From Sycon ciliatum (taxonomy: Eukaryota > Porifera > Calcarea > Leucosolenida > Sycettidae), in contig NC_088645.1 in NCBI RefSeq assembly GCF_964019385.1, positions 19,652,680 to 19,716,679 on the forward strand: 64,000 nt of DNA. Reading direction: 5' to 3'. The notes beneath the pieces were generated by a model, which saw only the letters and a program-made list of their open reading frames with translations, had not been told where the DNA came from and searched no databases. Every line of letters begins with the position of its first letter. The stretch's first letter is position 1. The position numbers and the translations under genes were made by a program. This document shows positions 47,101 through 56,270 of the stretch, in pieces.

Positions 47101-48116
47101 GGTACGAGTGCTGGTGAGTAAATACCCCGTTTTATATCAAAATTCAAACTGCGACAATTTCGATGACGCGGAGGAAGTATAAAGCAACGTACTTTTAACG
47201 CTCAGCATGTCTACTGTATTGCTGATAGTTATTCGAAGATCTCAGGTGTACTTTGTTTGGTTGAAAAAAAAATTTTTTTATCATCGTGTCCGTTTCCGAA
47301 GGGAACTCATGACGTCCGCTAACACCCGGTAAACCCTAGCGGCAGATGCATCGCCTAACGGTGGGGGTGAGTGGATAGATCTCACAACCACAAGCACAAG
47401 TGCCGAGAAACCCCATTAGCTGCGTTCATGTACCCCTTGTGCCTGGCCGCAAGTTCCCAGTTGACTGTAGGTTGCAGCACAGCTGGAAAACCACTCCCAG
47501 GCAGGACTTAATTAAAGCAGGTACCTTTCGTGCCTTTAATCATGGTCTTTGGCCAACCCACTGTGCCTGCCTGGTCGAGGTCTGTTTGGTAATTATGATC
47601 TACAAATCACAATTTACCAAACAAAGTCCGAGTTGGTTGACTTACAACTTACGTTGCTGCATGACATCTCGATGTTTCTCTGCGTCATCTCATCCTCATT
47701 TTATAGATGTTGACGAATGCAAATCCATGGGACAAAGTGATACACTTTGTCCATCGAACAAGGAATGTGTCAACATGATTGGGACGTACGGTTGCTGCAG
47801 TAGAGGCAGAGATCGGGAAGACGCTGATAACTTGCCTCTTGTCACGGATAACCACCATTACCGTCCGTGTGCTTCGCAGACCACTGCATCCATCACAGAA
47901 ACAAGACCTACATTCAGAGTTCGGACAATCGGTGCGAATGACACACATGTCACTAGCGCCATTGCGATGCAAACGATGGACACTATTGCGTTCTGGCACC
48001 AGCATACCATAGCTGCCGTTGCCATATCTTGCTCTTCCGTTGCACTGTTCGTAATTGTGCTTTTAGCTATATGGCAAAGGGGTTATCTTAGCAACTCTGC
48101 CACGGGATTTGTCTGA
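35032..48116 (+). CDS. Gene 2: short-tailed membrane protein with four-Cys domain and cbEGF-like module (3 exons)
   Basis: Exons are 35032-35110, 43341-43766 and 47707-48116. Donors are G|GTGAGA and G|GTAAGC, acceptors are TTCAG and TATAG, both introns are phase 1, and the join is 915 nt (304 aa). Exon 1 encodes the signal peptide (hydrophobic CLLALLLIGGLCAV across the join). Exon 2 holds cysteines at 37, 81, 96 and 158: C1-C2 is 44 and C2-C3 is 15 residues apart, exactly as in gene 1, and C3-C4 differs by two. Exon 3 begins DVDEC, the start of a calcium-binding EGF module, with CVNMIGTYGCC, but the cysteine pattern is irregular (adjacent CC, distant last Cys). The membrane span is about 269-291, with a 13-residue tail and no docking motifs. 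It may act as a decoy, adhesion or co-receptor partner of gene 1. Exon 1 is linked to exon 2 by phase and signal-peptide logic only; intron 1 is 8.2 kb and full of retroelements. Confidence 0.72.
35130..35640 (-). pseudogene. LINE 3'-end remnant (RT C-terminus)
   Basis: The minus strand reads RRFSVAGALLWNALPGEVR followed by FKHACV, the C-terminal signature common to CR1/L2-type RT proteins. A 3' UTR lies at 35135-35390 with a run of nine Gs. It lies within intron 1 of gene 2. Confidence 0.6.
36092..36814. mobile_element. Tigger/pogo-like MITE (723 bp) with TA target duplication
   Basis: Termini are CAGTCAACTTCGC.AATAACGA and its inverse at the other end, flanked by TA on both sides. CAGT ends and TA duplication fit the pogo/Tigger branch of Tc1/mariner. 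Subterminal ATAACGAC motifs repeat several times at the left (36107-36242). There is no transposase. An internal G-run lies at 36421-36433. Confidence 0.85.
36824..36896. mobile_element. 73-bp insertion with 9-bp target duplication
   Basis: TATTGATAT occurs at 36815-36823 and again at 36897-36905. The inserted segment contains GCATTCCCGCGTTGAAGTG and GCAGCAGTATGCTGCGTC, found inverted at about 8028-8085. The duplication suggests insertion of a short element or retroposed fragment. Confidence 0.75.
37312..37980 (-). pseudogene. LINE copy B, 3' half (RT thumb to end)
   Basis: Reads inward from the FADD box (FADDKALYDSQASAAE near 37980), then LKSRGLILNAAKSQVLTIS, YLGVHLDNRLDWDTHV, VIMPDLLYGSCCL and QNRAIRCIDG, ending near 37312 (NNWSVHCS). 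A frame change near 37620 is needed. Its 5' half is at 41236-42675. Confidence 0.8.
38165..39341 (+). pseudogene. LINE copy A ORF1: coiled-coil, RRM-like segment and poly-Ser/Asn tract
   Basis: The first frame (38165-38455) starts MDELAAEPLRLLCSLPG and is helical (VKRRVDELCTHVSELRGELSS). After a frameshift near 38380-38455 the second runs to 39341. SVAYVGNISPDCTEGRLKQF resembles an RRM-type RNP2 strand and helix, followed by basic sequence (FWPRPLYCRPWR). A (CAG/AAC)-rich tract at about 38990-39130 encodes Ser/Asn repeats. ORF1 proteins bind element RNA; the RRM call is by pattern. Confidence 0.65.
39350..40896 (+). pseudogene. LINE copy A reverse transcriptase, frameshifted, no endonuclease
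   Basis: RT begins directly in its fingers (LNPSKATGPDRIPARVLKPC) only a few codons after the ORF1 stop; the endonuclease and RT N-terminus, normally over 1 kb, are missing. Then ILAIDIAGAFDRVSH, GVPQGSILGPTLFLVYVSD, FADDTTLYANI, LKILGISFDGQLTF and VMEYCPIVWMG, ending at 40896. A TAA near 39850, a TGA at 40345 and frame changes near 39760 and 39890 disrupt it. Confidence 0.82.
41236..42675 (-). pseudogene. LINE copy B, 5' half (end of endonuclease, RT fingers)
   Basis: The frame 42656-41240 begins in the end of an APE endonuclease (FNVNMVPGHP, TMIDLILTNQALV, ISDHSAVEAF). It continues into RT fingers: AAGSDGIPGSLLQQC, NYRPVSLLPIVSKLLER, QFAFRKKCSTEDAL and GLCLLDMSKDFDKVHHDKL (catalytic Asp), ending at LSGRKQRILISPSTSPAQ where copy A begins. 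The VPQGS box expected next is in neither half. The 5' truncation is near 42675. Confidence 0.82.
42676..43340. other. End of gene 2 intron 1, no other feature
   Basis: Nothing beyond the acceptor at 43340 is supported. Confidence 0.4.
43812..44214 (+). repeat. (GTT)n microsatellite, about 400 bp, in gene 2 intron 2
   Basis: A nearly pure GTT tract with GTC/CTT variants. On the minus strand it is (CAA)n directly following the 3' end of a LINE remnant (44216-), so it is probably that element's expanded tail. Confidence 0.95.
44216..44790 (-). pseudogene. LINE 3'-end remnant with (CAA)n tail
   Basis: The minus strand encodes RTWHLPTPRTDHCLHSPLHK and FNCLPTQLREIP, typical of an RT protein C-terminus. 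The 3' UTR has GGCCACTGGCTATCGTGAGAATAAAG-like tail units (44216-44300). Similar tails lie at 48326-48460. Confidence 0.7.
44378..44530 (+). repeat. 51-bp tandem repeat x3 within the LINE remnant
   Basis: Units begin ACGGGCAGGGGTGGTCGCT; the first has a small insertion (GCCTGGGGTG). On the minus strand they encode three 17-residue repeats at the end of the LINE ORF. Confidence 0.85.
44791..46158. other. Gene 2 intron 2, no feature recognised
   Basis: No exon with a matching phase and domain was found. An unrecognised small exon cannot be excluded. Confidence 0.4.
46159..47179. repeat. Inverted-repeat pair (35 bp arms) about 1 kb apart in gene 2 intron 2
   Basis: TACTTCTCCGCGTCAACGAA at 46159 and its near-inverse ending at 47179 share about 33 of 35 positions. 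The interior is non-coding. This may be a non-autonomous DNA transposon whose ends lie just outside these arms. Confidence 0.6.
47275..47600 (+). repeat. Structured repeat, copy 3 (longest)
   Basis: Carries GTGTCCGTTTCCGAAGGGAA, CCGCTAACACCCGGTAAACC and TAGCGGCAGATGCATCGCC, then a downstream half with CACTGTGCCTGCCTGG. It ends about 107 bp before the gene 2 exon 3 acceptor. Confidence 0.7.
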
Positions 48117-48959
48117 ACCGATTCGTCAGGATGGCCATACAATGGATACATGTCCTATGAGTAGAGGCATTTCGTGCATATTTCTTCTCTTTCTCAGCCT
48201 GCGGACAGCACTGTTTCGTCCTTTGTGAACTCACCAGCGCAGCAGCTCTTTTTTTCTATACAGTGTGTTGCTATTTTTGCCGTCATCATTGTCGTTGATG
48301 TATTGTTGTTGTTGCTGCTGCTGTTTCAAATCTTTATTCTCACGATAGCAAGTAGCCCATAAGAGAAACATGTAGCTGTTTTCAGGTTGTTGTGGCTGTT
48401 GTTTTTTTGAATTTGAATTCTTCATTCTCATGATGGCACCATCGCCAATAAGTGTGGTTGTTGTTGTTGTCGCTGCTGCCATTGCTATTGTTGCTTTTTT
48501 TCATCGTCATGCATAGTCATGCATATACAGTGTAATTCACCCAGCCACCGGACATTTACTGCCTTTTCATTGTCTTTTTTTAAATAGTTCTGACAGATTT
48601 TGAAACCACCATTGGTCTCGCTTGCTGGTACCATGCAATACTTATTATAATCTAACTGCAATGACCATATTTTTCTCAGCCGATGGCCTGGCACGAGGGA
48701 AGCATGGAAGCAGCGAGCAGGATTTTCGGTCTTTGACCACTTTGTGTCGCGTCTGATAAACACACCTCGAGCCTCTTTAGGAGCTGCATCTTAAGCTTGA
48801 TCTATACAGGGCGATGGCGTTTTTACAGTGCGTGGAACTCAACCTTCAGTTGAGTCGCACGCGGGCTGTGATTTTGCAGGTATTTAGCTGCAGCTATGCC
48901 CGTCTGTAGTTCATTAGCTTTTCAAATGACTTGGAAATTAGACAATACGCACCGCGAAC
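48117..48959. repeat. LINE-tail fragments and unassigned sequence downstream of gene 2
   Basis: Two copies of the TTTATTCTCACGATAGC-type LINE tail lie at 48326-48365 and 48414-48455, next to GTT-rich tracts. A fragment GATTTTCGGTCTTTGACCAC at 48720 recurs at 59071. No gene is seen. Confidence 0.6.
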
Positions 48960-49600
48960 GAGCACTGCCTATGGCCATCTATTCTTGCTATAGCCATGCA
49001 CTGCTGTAAATCAGAAGTCGTGCCAAAGTGAAATATGCTGTTTGAAAAGAGTTTGCGGCAAGTGCGCACAGTGCGCCGCCTCCAATGCAATTTGGAGAAA
49101 TTTAATGGTATATGCAGAGAGCAGTTCGCTTCTGTTAGAAATAAGTCCACCTGCGACCAGCTGATACTTCTCTCCCAGTACATAGCCAGCCTGATAGATG
49201 ACCGCCATGATTTCGATGTGATTTGAACGGACTTCCGCAAAGCCTTTGATCGCATAGATTACAAAACTCTTCTCTCCCAGTTCCACCGACTCGCCACACC
49301 GCATGCAGTAACCTGGCTTCGAAGAAACCTAGATGCAAAGAGACCTGTCAGTAAGAGTGGGCGACACCTGATTGCAGCAGTACACCGTCACCTGCAGTGT
49401 ACCGCAAGGATCCCGCCTGTCCCCGCTGCTTTTCACTATTTTCATCAATGACCTCCCTAGCCTTATGAGGTCTGCTACACATTTCGTCTCCGCCGATGAT
49501 GTAACCTTGCCATGTCCCAACACAACAGCCAGTCAGGCTACTAGGCAACTACTGATGCATGTCAAAGGTGGGCCCGCATTTGCAGTGGTGAGTTTTCAGT
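48960..49600 (+). pseudogene. CR1/Jockey-like RT fragment
   Basis: Reads CDQLILLSQYIASLIDDRHD, TDFRKAFDRIDYKTLL (catalytic Asp, after a TGA near 49222), and then in another frame VPQGSRLSPLLFTIFINDLP and VSADDVTL, a mutated FADD box. Both ends are truncated. Confidence 0.8.
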
Positions 49601-49630
49601 AGGGGTCAAACGGGTGTACCTTTTAGTTAA

Positions 49631-50244
49631 CCCTTTACCTTCTGACCATAATTCCCGGGCAGTTCCAAATGCGATATGTCTCATCTCATTCTGAGAATAT
49701 CTTTGGTTCTAATCAACCAATTTTCACAATCTTGGGCATTCTCGAAAGCTCACCACGCTCTGCGTACAATGAGCTCAAACTGGACACAACTGAGATCACA
49801 TATCCAACGCCAGGGTGCTTCAAACACTCCCCATCGCTGGGGTATCCGAGAAAATTCTCTCCTAGTCAACCATTTCTCACTCCATCATCGTACACATTTC
49901 AAATTTGTTTGCCTGAGTTTCTTCTTATGCAGCCCACACGCTCAAAGCATGCCCAGGGGACTCAGCATGCAGCATGTCGGAAGAAGGAAATCCCCAGCCC
50001 AAGGCCAGTTGCTCAGGAAAAAAATCGACCTTTGCCGTGGCTGAAATGTCGAGCCCGATATCTTTGGAATTCGGCATCGCAGCTCTTCCCCAATGATTGC
50101 AATGAAAAACGGTGCTCTTCTGCTTTTTCCTACATATTTATGTTTTGAGATTACCTCACAAATTGATCCCATAACGAATGTTTTAGCGCATGCATGTCCA
50201 TCGACCAAATTTGGTCGATTCATGTAAAAACGCAAGGTAAAGGG
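49631..50244. mobile_element. Candidate piggyBac-like MITE (614 bp)
   Basis: Left end TTAA|CCCTTTACCTT at 49627-49641; the right end is its inverse, AAGGTAAAGGG, at 50234-50244. A TTAA target with CCC termini fits piggyBac. The right flank reads TGTT rather than TTAA, so the assignment is tentative. The interior has no transposase. Confidence 0.5.
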
Positions 50245-50380
50245 TGTTTACGTCTATATACACACGGGATGCCCATAGAACCACTGGCAAGAAAGAGAAG
50301 CGGCAATAAAGGAACTTTCTCCCGTGCACAACTGGAGATCAGAACAGCTCTTCTGCTCGGCTCTGTTGTTGCTGCAGTTT

Positions 50381-50890
50381 TAGGCTGCGTTTACACGACA
50401 ACGATTGAAAACGATTTGTGTTGACACGACAACGAAATACGACCTAAACGGAACGAAATTGTTGCGTTTACTACTATCGTTAACACGACAATGCCCGAAA
50501 ACGATACCTAAACGGAACGAAATGGAAACGCACTTCAAAGTGTTTTGAAGCGTTTTCAAAACGTTTTCGTTCCCGTGTAAACGGTGAAAACAGTGAAAAC
50601 GATTGGAAACGGAGCGCGGTCATGGAAACCATTCCGCGCTGGAGTATATTTCACGGGAAATACCCAACCCTTGCGACCACCAGCAATTACCAACTCCAAC
50701 TAACGTGTTACTTCCCGCCCTTGCGCCAAGCCAGCACGTGCTAACTCCAGACTGATCGCCCGTTTTCCGTTTTCGTGTGAACGGTTCAAAACGATTTGCC
50801 GTTCTCGTGTTAACGGTTTGAAAACGGTTCGAGGCCAGCCCGTTTTCGTTTTGTTTCGTTTCATTTCGTTGCATTTCGTCTCCGTGTATT
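50381..50890. mobile_element. AACG-rich repeat, likely a non-autonomous DNA transposon
   Basis: Begins GGCTGCGTTTACACGACAACG and holds many direct and inverted copies of AACGATT, AAACGG and CGTTTTCG, as in subterminal-repeat-rich MITEs. A clean right terminus was not found. Confidence 0.45.
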
Positions 50891-51810
50891 ACACGGAGAA
50901 ATCAGAAATCAGTTGTTGTATAGAAATGAGTAAAGCGCAACAGCTTTTATAGGGTTCATTCACATTTCGCCCGTACGCGCCGGGAGTCACCGGGAGTGGG
51001 CCTCTTGCAACGTCTCCCGGCGCATTACGATTATGTGAACCAGTGCAGTCGTAACAAAATAATAAGGTAATAAGGTAAAAATGTCGCCGGACAGTGCCCA
51101 ACTCTTGCGATCTGCCCCTGCGCCGATCCCGTAGAATTTTGACTAAAAGTGGTTTGTGAACTGTTCGCGCCGGTGATCGCCGGTGCCGGTAGCCAGACTT
51201 TGTCAAAATTTCAAACCAAGACTCATCCAAAATTTCCCTAAGTTGAAGCTAAAGTTGAGGTCCGTTCGCCATTCTTGTAGTCGTTTCAAGGTGGCAAATT
51301 AAGTCAGCATACCAACCCGTCCTTCTCCGATGATCTGCTTGACTATTGTGCAACGTATGAGACAAATACAATTGAAATAAATGAAAAATACGAATGATAC
51401 ATAGACAAGTTCGTGTGACTTCATCAACGTTTGCACGCATAATTTCGACACTACCGCTTACTAGACCGCAATAAAAGGTATAGAAGTAGTTTCATGATCT
51501 CCAGTGAGAGGTAGCATGAAGTGACCATCAACGAAAGACTCTCAACTACTGAGGAAAGAAGAATTGAAGCGTACGCGTAGCATTTCGGCACATTCTGTAC
51601 TACTTTGTAGTAGATTTGGTACTCGAACCGTATGCGCAAGGGATCAGGAGCTGGCTCACCGCCGATGTCTTGTGGCACCGCTTTTGCTTGTGTGAACCAA
51701 CTCATAGGGTGGCAGACTCCGTACGCTATCGTACAGGGATACGCTAAATATACGCCATACGCTATACGCTTTACGCTACGGTAGTAGTCAGCTACAGTTC
51801 AGTGCCCTCC
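50891..51810. other. Stretch without a recognised gene
   Basis: Imperfect inverted GC-rich segments lie at 50960-51010 and 51150-51190 (CGCCGGG / CGCCGGTG), and short TACGCTA repeats at 51715-51780. No coding feature. Confidence 0.4.
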
Positions 51811-51818
51811 GTGGTCAC

Positions 51819-52314
51819 TAGCCCTTTCCCAAAGGTGCTCCCCCCTTTTTTCCCCCTTTTTCGCCCTTTTTGGAAAAGCCCGTTTCTTTTGCCCCTTATT
51901 GCGTTTTTTGGTGAATATCACCCTTTTTGAGCTTTTTTAGCTGAAAAAGTGCTAAAATCTGTTTGCTCATGCATGCGATCACAGTTTCCGAGTGCTCGAT
52001 GGGCCTTGGCACGCCGCTTTTTTGGCGGGGGGGGGGGGCCACAAGTTGGTGAAGCTTGTACACAATGCTGTAAAAAGTGGTTTATTTTTAGCTTGACTTC
52101 CTGTTTTGCCTTTCGAAGAGTGCGTATTCATTTCTCAGCTTGGCCTTGGGTTCATATCTGAACATGTATCATGGGCCTTTCATGGCTATGCTTCACTGAA
52201 AAAAGGGCACTTTTTGCCTGTTTCCACTGAAAAAAGAGCCTTTTTTTCAGCATATTTTGAGGGACGCGAAAAGCACTAAGTGCGAATTAAAAGAGCACCT
52301 TTTGGAAAGGGCTA
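51819..52314. mobile_element. hAT-like MITE (496 bp) with perfect 8-bp target duplication
   Basis: GTGGTCAC flanks both ends (51811-51818 and 52315-52322). The termini start TAGCCCTTTCC and match inverted for about 21 bp with one difference. An 8-bp duplication and TA-starting ends fit hAT. The interior is rich in CCCTTTTT and AAAAGGGC runs with a G-run at 52026; no transposase is present. Confidence 0.88.
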
Positions 52315-52781
52315 GTGGTCACCGCAGGCCATGGTCTCAAGATGCCCGCCGGCCAGAGAGTCTGATGCTTCTGTGGTCCTTGCTGCTGCAGAGTGCTTTC
52401 GGTAACTTTCCGTGGTGTGTTTGGCTACTGTTCTGCTTCATTCCCCCCTTTCCTTTCATGATTTTTGATGTTATTATTTTCTCGGATTCCGGTTTTCCAC
52501 TCAGTTATGTTCAAATCCATAGTCTGTCTGTACGAGGTGATTCGCGATTTTTGGACATATCGCAGTCTTTGGACAAATCAGTTAAATATGGAAGTAGAGT
52601 CCTCCTGAGTCGTTGTCCTTTTCTTGGTGGACAAAACTTTTCGACAAGAGTGTCTTCGTGTGGTCCTCAAGTTTCTTCGCAGCTATTTTTCCGGCGACAT
52701 GTGTTTCTTTCTGGGCGTTTTCTTTACTGTTCTTAGGAAATGTAATGAGTAATTTTGAAAATTTTGATTAAATATAAAATG
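52315..52781. other. Stretch without a recognised gene
   Basis: The + frame is open from 52257 to 52736, but its peptide is hydrophobic and has no known domain. Nothing is supported. Confidence 0.35.
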
Positions 52782-53048
52782 ATGGACGATTCCATCGACT
52801 CTACGTCGCATCACGGAGAGAATGTCGACATGGGGGATGTTGTATCTCTTCCATCTAGCCCAGGGACTACGTCTTCCACCTCGATTCCGCCTGGAAGAGT
52901 CTCCTCGCCTTTTCAGCCGGTGCGTTTGTCGAGGGGTTCTGGTCAAGAGAAATCGATTTTAGCAGTGCGAGCGTTCCACTCACCTCACACAAGTGAACAC
53001 TTTCTGACCAAGAAGGACGCAGCCGGTTGGATGAGTAATCAGGGATGA
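52782..53048 (+). CDS. Hypothetical 88-residue Ser/Pro-rich ORF
   Basis: Starts MMDDSIDSTSHHGENVDMGD and ends GWMSNQG. It is acidic at the N-terminus, then Ser/Thr/Pro-rich, then basic. No domain, signal peptide or membrane span is visible. It could be an exon of a larger gene or the eroded start of the Penelope-like remnant downstream; real coding status is doubtful. Confidence 0.2.
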   Translation: MDDSIDSTSHHGENVDMGDVVSLPSSPGTTSSTSIPPGRVSSPFQPVRLSRGSGQEKSILAVRAFHSPHTSEHFLTKKDAAGWMSNQG

Positions 53049-53680
53049 TACTACTCCGCACACCATGTACATGTCAATGTAACTATTTTTACCTTTTTAG
53101 GACTGCACTATTTACGTGTTGATGGTTACCTCGGTGTTAACGTGTTTTCCCCGGTTTGTTTCTATCATCATGCGTGTTCTTGGGCTGAACGAGCACATGC
53201 ACAAGTGTGCAACTACAACGCTGTGTATCTTTGGTTACACTTTGTTCTGCAACGCATTCACCTTGTAACATTATGTGCTTGCACTGATTTGTCTGGCCTG
53301 CGTATTTCATGAAAATACAGTGCATTAGACCCTCGTTGGTTTGGTTGCCGGATGATATCTTGTTGCGTCGCTCTGTGTTTTGTATTCATCAATTTTTGAC
53401 CTTGAGAAATGAGCTGTTGTGTGGTTCCAAATATGAAAACATCATGCTGATGCTCTGATTATCGATTATCGACTGTCCGAGCAGTCATGCATTTATTAGC
53501 AGAGCGGTCAATACTGCAGTGTGTTCACGTGTTTGTCTTTTGTGTTTTCGCCGGGGGAATTAGCGGTGACGTTGCACACACCACGGCAGTGTGGCATCAC
53601 TGGACGACCCGTCCCCTGCTTCTGACTTAATTTCCCCAGGATCTGGTGCAGTTGCACCAGACAGTCACTTCCTGTAAACA

Positions 53681-53765
53681 GCCGTCCATCCCATCGTCCT
53701 CGTATTCGTCATCGTCAGACTGATGGACTGGTGATGACGAATACGAGGACGATGGGATAGACGGC
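53681..53765. repeat. 33-bp near-perfect inverted repeat with 19-nt loop
   Basis: The arms 53681-53713 and 53733-53765 match at 32 of 33 positions. The sequence GATGACGAATACGAGGACGA encodes acidic DDEYEDDG on both strands. It lies at the 5' edge of a Penelope-like C-terminal fragment. Confidence 0.9.
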
Positions 53766-54110
53766 GGCATTGGAGTGGAGATGGAGGATGAGAGTAGTGA
53801 TGAGGAGGAGTTTGATGTTGACAAGAGGAAGTCTGCAGTGTACAAGCATTTGGTGTCCAGTCCAGAATGTCGTAAAGTGTTTGACGATTCCTGGCTTAGT
53901 GATATTCGTTGCGCACGTTTCTTCAAGCAATTGCAGGTGTTGGAAGCTGTGTACATTCGTACTCGTGACCCTGTGCTAAGTAAAAAGAAAGAAAACGTTG
54001 TATCACTCACACTCTTCAAGTTATACACACGCACCATTACATTCATCCACACAGTATCACATTCATCTGCCACTACCTCTCTCACATACACTATATTTAG
54101 ACATTGCAAA
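53733..54110 (+). pseudogene. Penelope-like GIY-YIG C-terminal fragment
   Basis: After an acidic stretch (EDESSDEEEFDVDKRK) the frame reads SAVYKHLVSSPECRK, FKQLQVLEAVYIRTRDPVLS and KENVVSLTLFKLY. This resembles the region following the GIY-YIG core in Penelope-like elements (LEA.YI....P.L...). The catalytic GIY-YIG motif itself is not present. The frame runs on to 54170. The recognition is from memory of family patterns. Confidence 0.5.
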
Positions 54111-54219
54111 GGTGCAAACTTCGCTTTTTGTACTTGCTGGCTGCTGTATTTCTACCTGAAACCATATTAGCTACATGTATGTAGCTATGTGTTTTAGTTA
54201 TTACATTTTCTGTGACGGC

Positions 54220-54257
54220 GTTCCACTGATGAAAGTCACAAGAAAACGTTATGGAAC
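54220..54257 (+). ncRNA. Weak hammerhead-like motif after the Penelope-like remnant
   Basis: GTTCCA-CTGATGA-nine nt-GAAA-ACGTTA-TGGAAC: the outer six bases pair (54220-54225 with 54252-54257) and the CTGATGA and GAAA core boxes are present. Stem II would be only two pairs, so catalytic activity is doubtful. Confidence 0.3.
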
Positions 54258-54449
54258 TTAACTTTCTTCATTTTGCTGTTATTTTTTTATATTATTTTTT
54301 GGTATACCATGCTCCATTTATTGAAACGAATAAAAATGGTGGCACCTATGTATAGGGGATGGCCCACGCCTGGTATAAAATAAACGTAAAAGAGAAAAAA
54401 AGTAGTACAGTGAAATCATGTTATGAGTGTAACATTTATCTTATAATTT
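54258..54449 (+). repeat. R2/NeSL-like 3'-end repeat copy
   Basis: GGTGGCACCTATGTATAGGG followed by GATGGCCCACGCCTGGTAT (54332-54378), like the end of the element at 56650 and the inverted copy at 7.7 kb. Confidence 0.6.
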
Positions 54450-54533
54450 TTAGGACTATTGTCTCCTCGTCGATTGTTAAGAAAAATAATAAGAATAAGA
54501 ATAAGTCGTAGCATGCAGAACTGAAGAACAACA

Positions 54534-54956
54534 ATGCACATATGCGACCAGGGAAGATACAGGGTCACTACTGGCAACATATATATAAGAAGAGGCATAT
54601 TTCAAGGTGACACATTATCCCCGTTACTGTTTTGCCTGGCGCTAAGCCCAATCAGTTTTGAGCTCAACCGATTGCATTTGGGATACAGAGTCAACTGTAG
54701 AGACGCCGAGTTGACTATGAATCACTATTGGTACATGGACGACATTAAACTCTACGGGAAAACTACAAAGGACGTGACTACCCTCGTGTCTACGGTGTGT
54801 GGCGTTGGTGATGACATCGGCATGAATCTCTACCCGGCCAAGTGTGCCGTGCTGCACGTCAGGAGAGGAAAACCAGATGAAGGATGCTCTATTAAGGTTG
54901 GCGATGAGACGATTGCAGAGTCGCTACGACTCAATGAAACATACAAATACCTTTGA
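54534..54956 (+). pseudogene. RT palm fragment of the R2/NeSL-like element
   Basis: IYIRRGIFQGDTLSPLLFCL, then MNHYWYMDDIKLYGKTTKDV with the catalytic YMDD box, and VGDDIGMNLYPAKCAVLHV. It ends in a TGA after NETYKYL. Confidence 0.82.
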
Positions 54957-55249
54957 GTAGTGCAAGCAGCCATGATACCTCACCCGCTGCTCAAGACGCA
55001 ACTCACTGCAGAATACAAAAGAGATTACATTTGCTTCTTAACAGTGTATTGAATGCGAGAAACATGATCAAGGCCATCAATACGTATGCTCAGCCGGTCA
55101 TGACATTATAGTTATGGAATCGTAAATTGGATCGAGGCTGAAATAGAGACCACAGATCGAGCGACAAGATCAGCGTTGACTGCGTCTGGATTTCACCACC
55201 CCAAAGCCTCAGTCAACAGGATCTACATGTAGAGGGGAGATGGAGGCCG

Positions 55250-56270
55250 GGGCTTGGTCTCTTGTGAGAATATGCACGGCCGGAGCATGTGTGGCCTGGC
55301 CCGCTACATGAGTACCAGCCCAATAGAGAGAATAAGCCTGCTTTATCAGTATCATGAACAAAAACCTACAACAAAAAGCCATTCAATAACTACAAAGGAC
55401 GCTAAGTTCCTGTCGAGTTTTGATCTGCCAGCAGCTGGACCAGCTTTACCCAATAAGCATACCATTAAACAAGCGTGCGCAGAGTGAAAATCCAAAACAC
55501 TTTCCACTATGCCGCTGCATGGAAGATATTGAAGCCGATTGGAGGAGAATCACCTGGATAAGCAGCTTACCTTCATGTGGTTGAAATCAAGGACACTGAC
55601 CCCTTCAACTGAAGGCATGATTATGGCAGCACAAGACCAATCCCTCAAAACGAAAAATTACCAATACGCCATAATGAAGTCAATTGCTTGAACTGATGCC
55701 AATTACAGGCTTTGCAAGGGCAGCTTAGAAACAATTGACCACATTGTCAGTGCCTGCCCAGTTCTTGCTCGGACCAGTTACATTGAACGTCATAACCGGA
55801 TAGTGAAGTATGTGCACTTAGAAATGTGTAGAGCACGAGATCTACCTACTGGTGCTTCACGATTTGACCACCAGCTCAAGGCATTGGTCAAAAGTGATCG
55901 GTATTGGCTCTATTGGGAGTATTCGGTCCCAACTGACCTGAAACTATCAGCAAACAGGCCCGATCTGCTCCTTGTTGATGACAAGGAGCGCATCGCAAAC
56001 ATTATAGACATCAGCGTTACTGGTGAGAACAACATCAATAAGAAAATGGCTGAAAATCGCTCGAAATATTATGACTTGAAGCGAGAGATTTCCAGAATTT
56101 GGTCCCTCGCCCAGGTTGACGTGGTCCCTGTGGTTGTTGGTGCCCTGGGAGGCTCGGTGGGAAAGACTCCTCAATGCATTCGGACTGTGCAAGGAGGAGA
56201 CCTGGCTATTGTGCAACAGGAGGCTATCCAAGGTTCGGTTAAAATACTAAGAACTGTCCTTAACATGTAG
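55250..56270 (+). pseudogene. Zinc knuckle and restriction-like endonuclease of the R2/NeSL-like element
   Basis: Around 55250-55350 it reads MHGRSMCGLARYMST. From about 55690 a frame with an early TGA gives DANYRLCKGSLETIDHIVSAC, a knuckle with its first Cys replaced by Tyr (shown without its flanks). Then RTSYIERHNRIVKYVHLEMC. The endonuclease follows: SANRPDLLLVDDKERIANII (RPD and D motifs), KYYDLKREISRIW and VVPVVVGALGG, ending at 56270. Confidence 0.8.
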
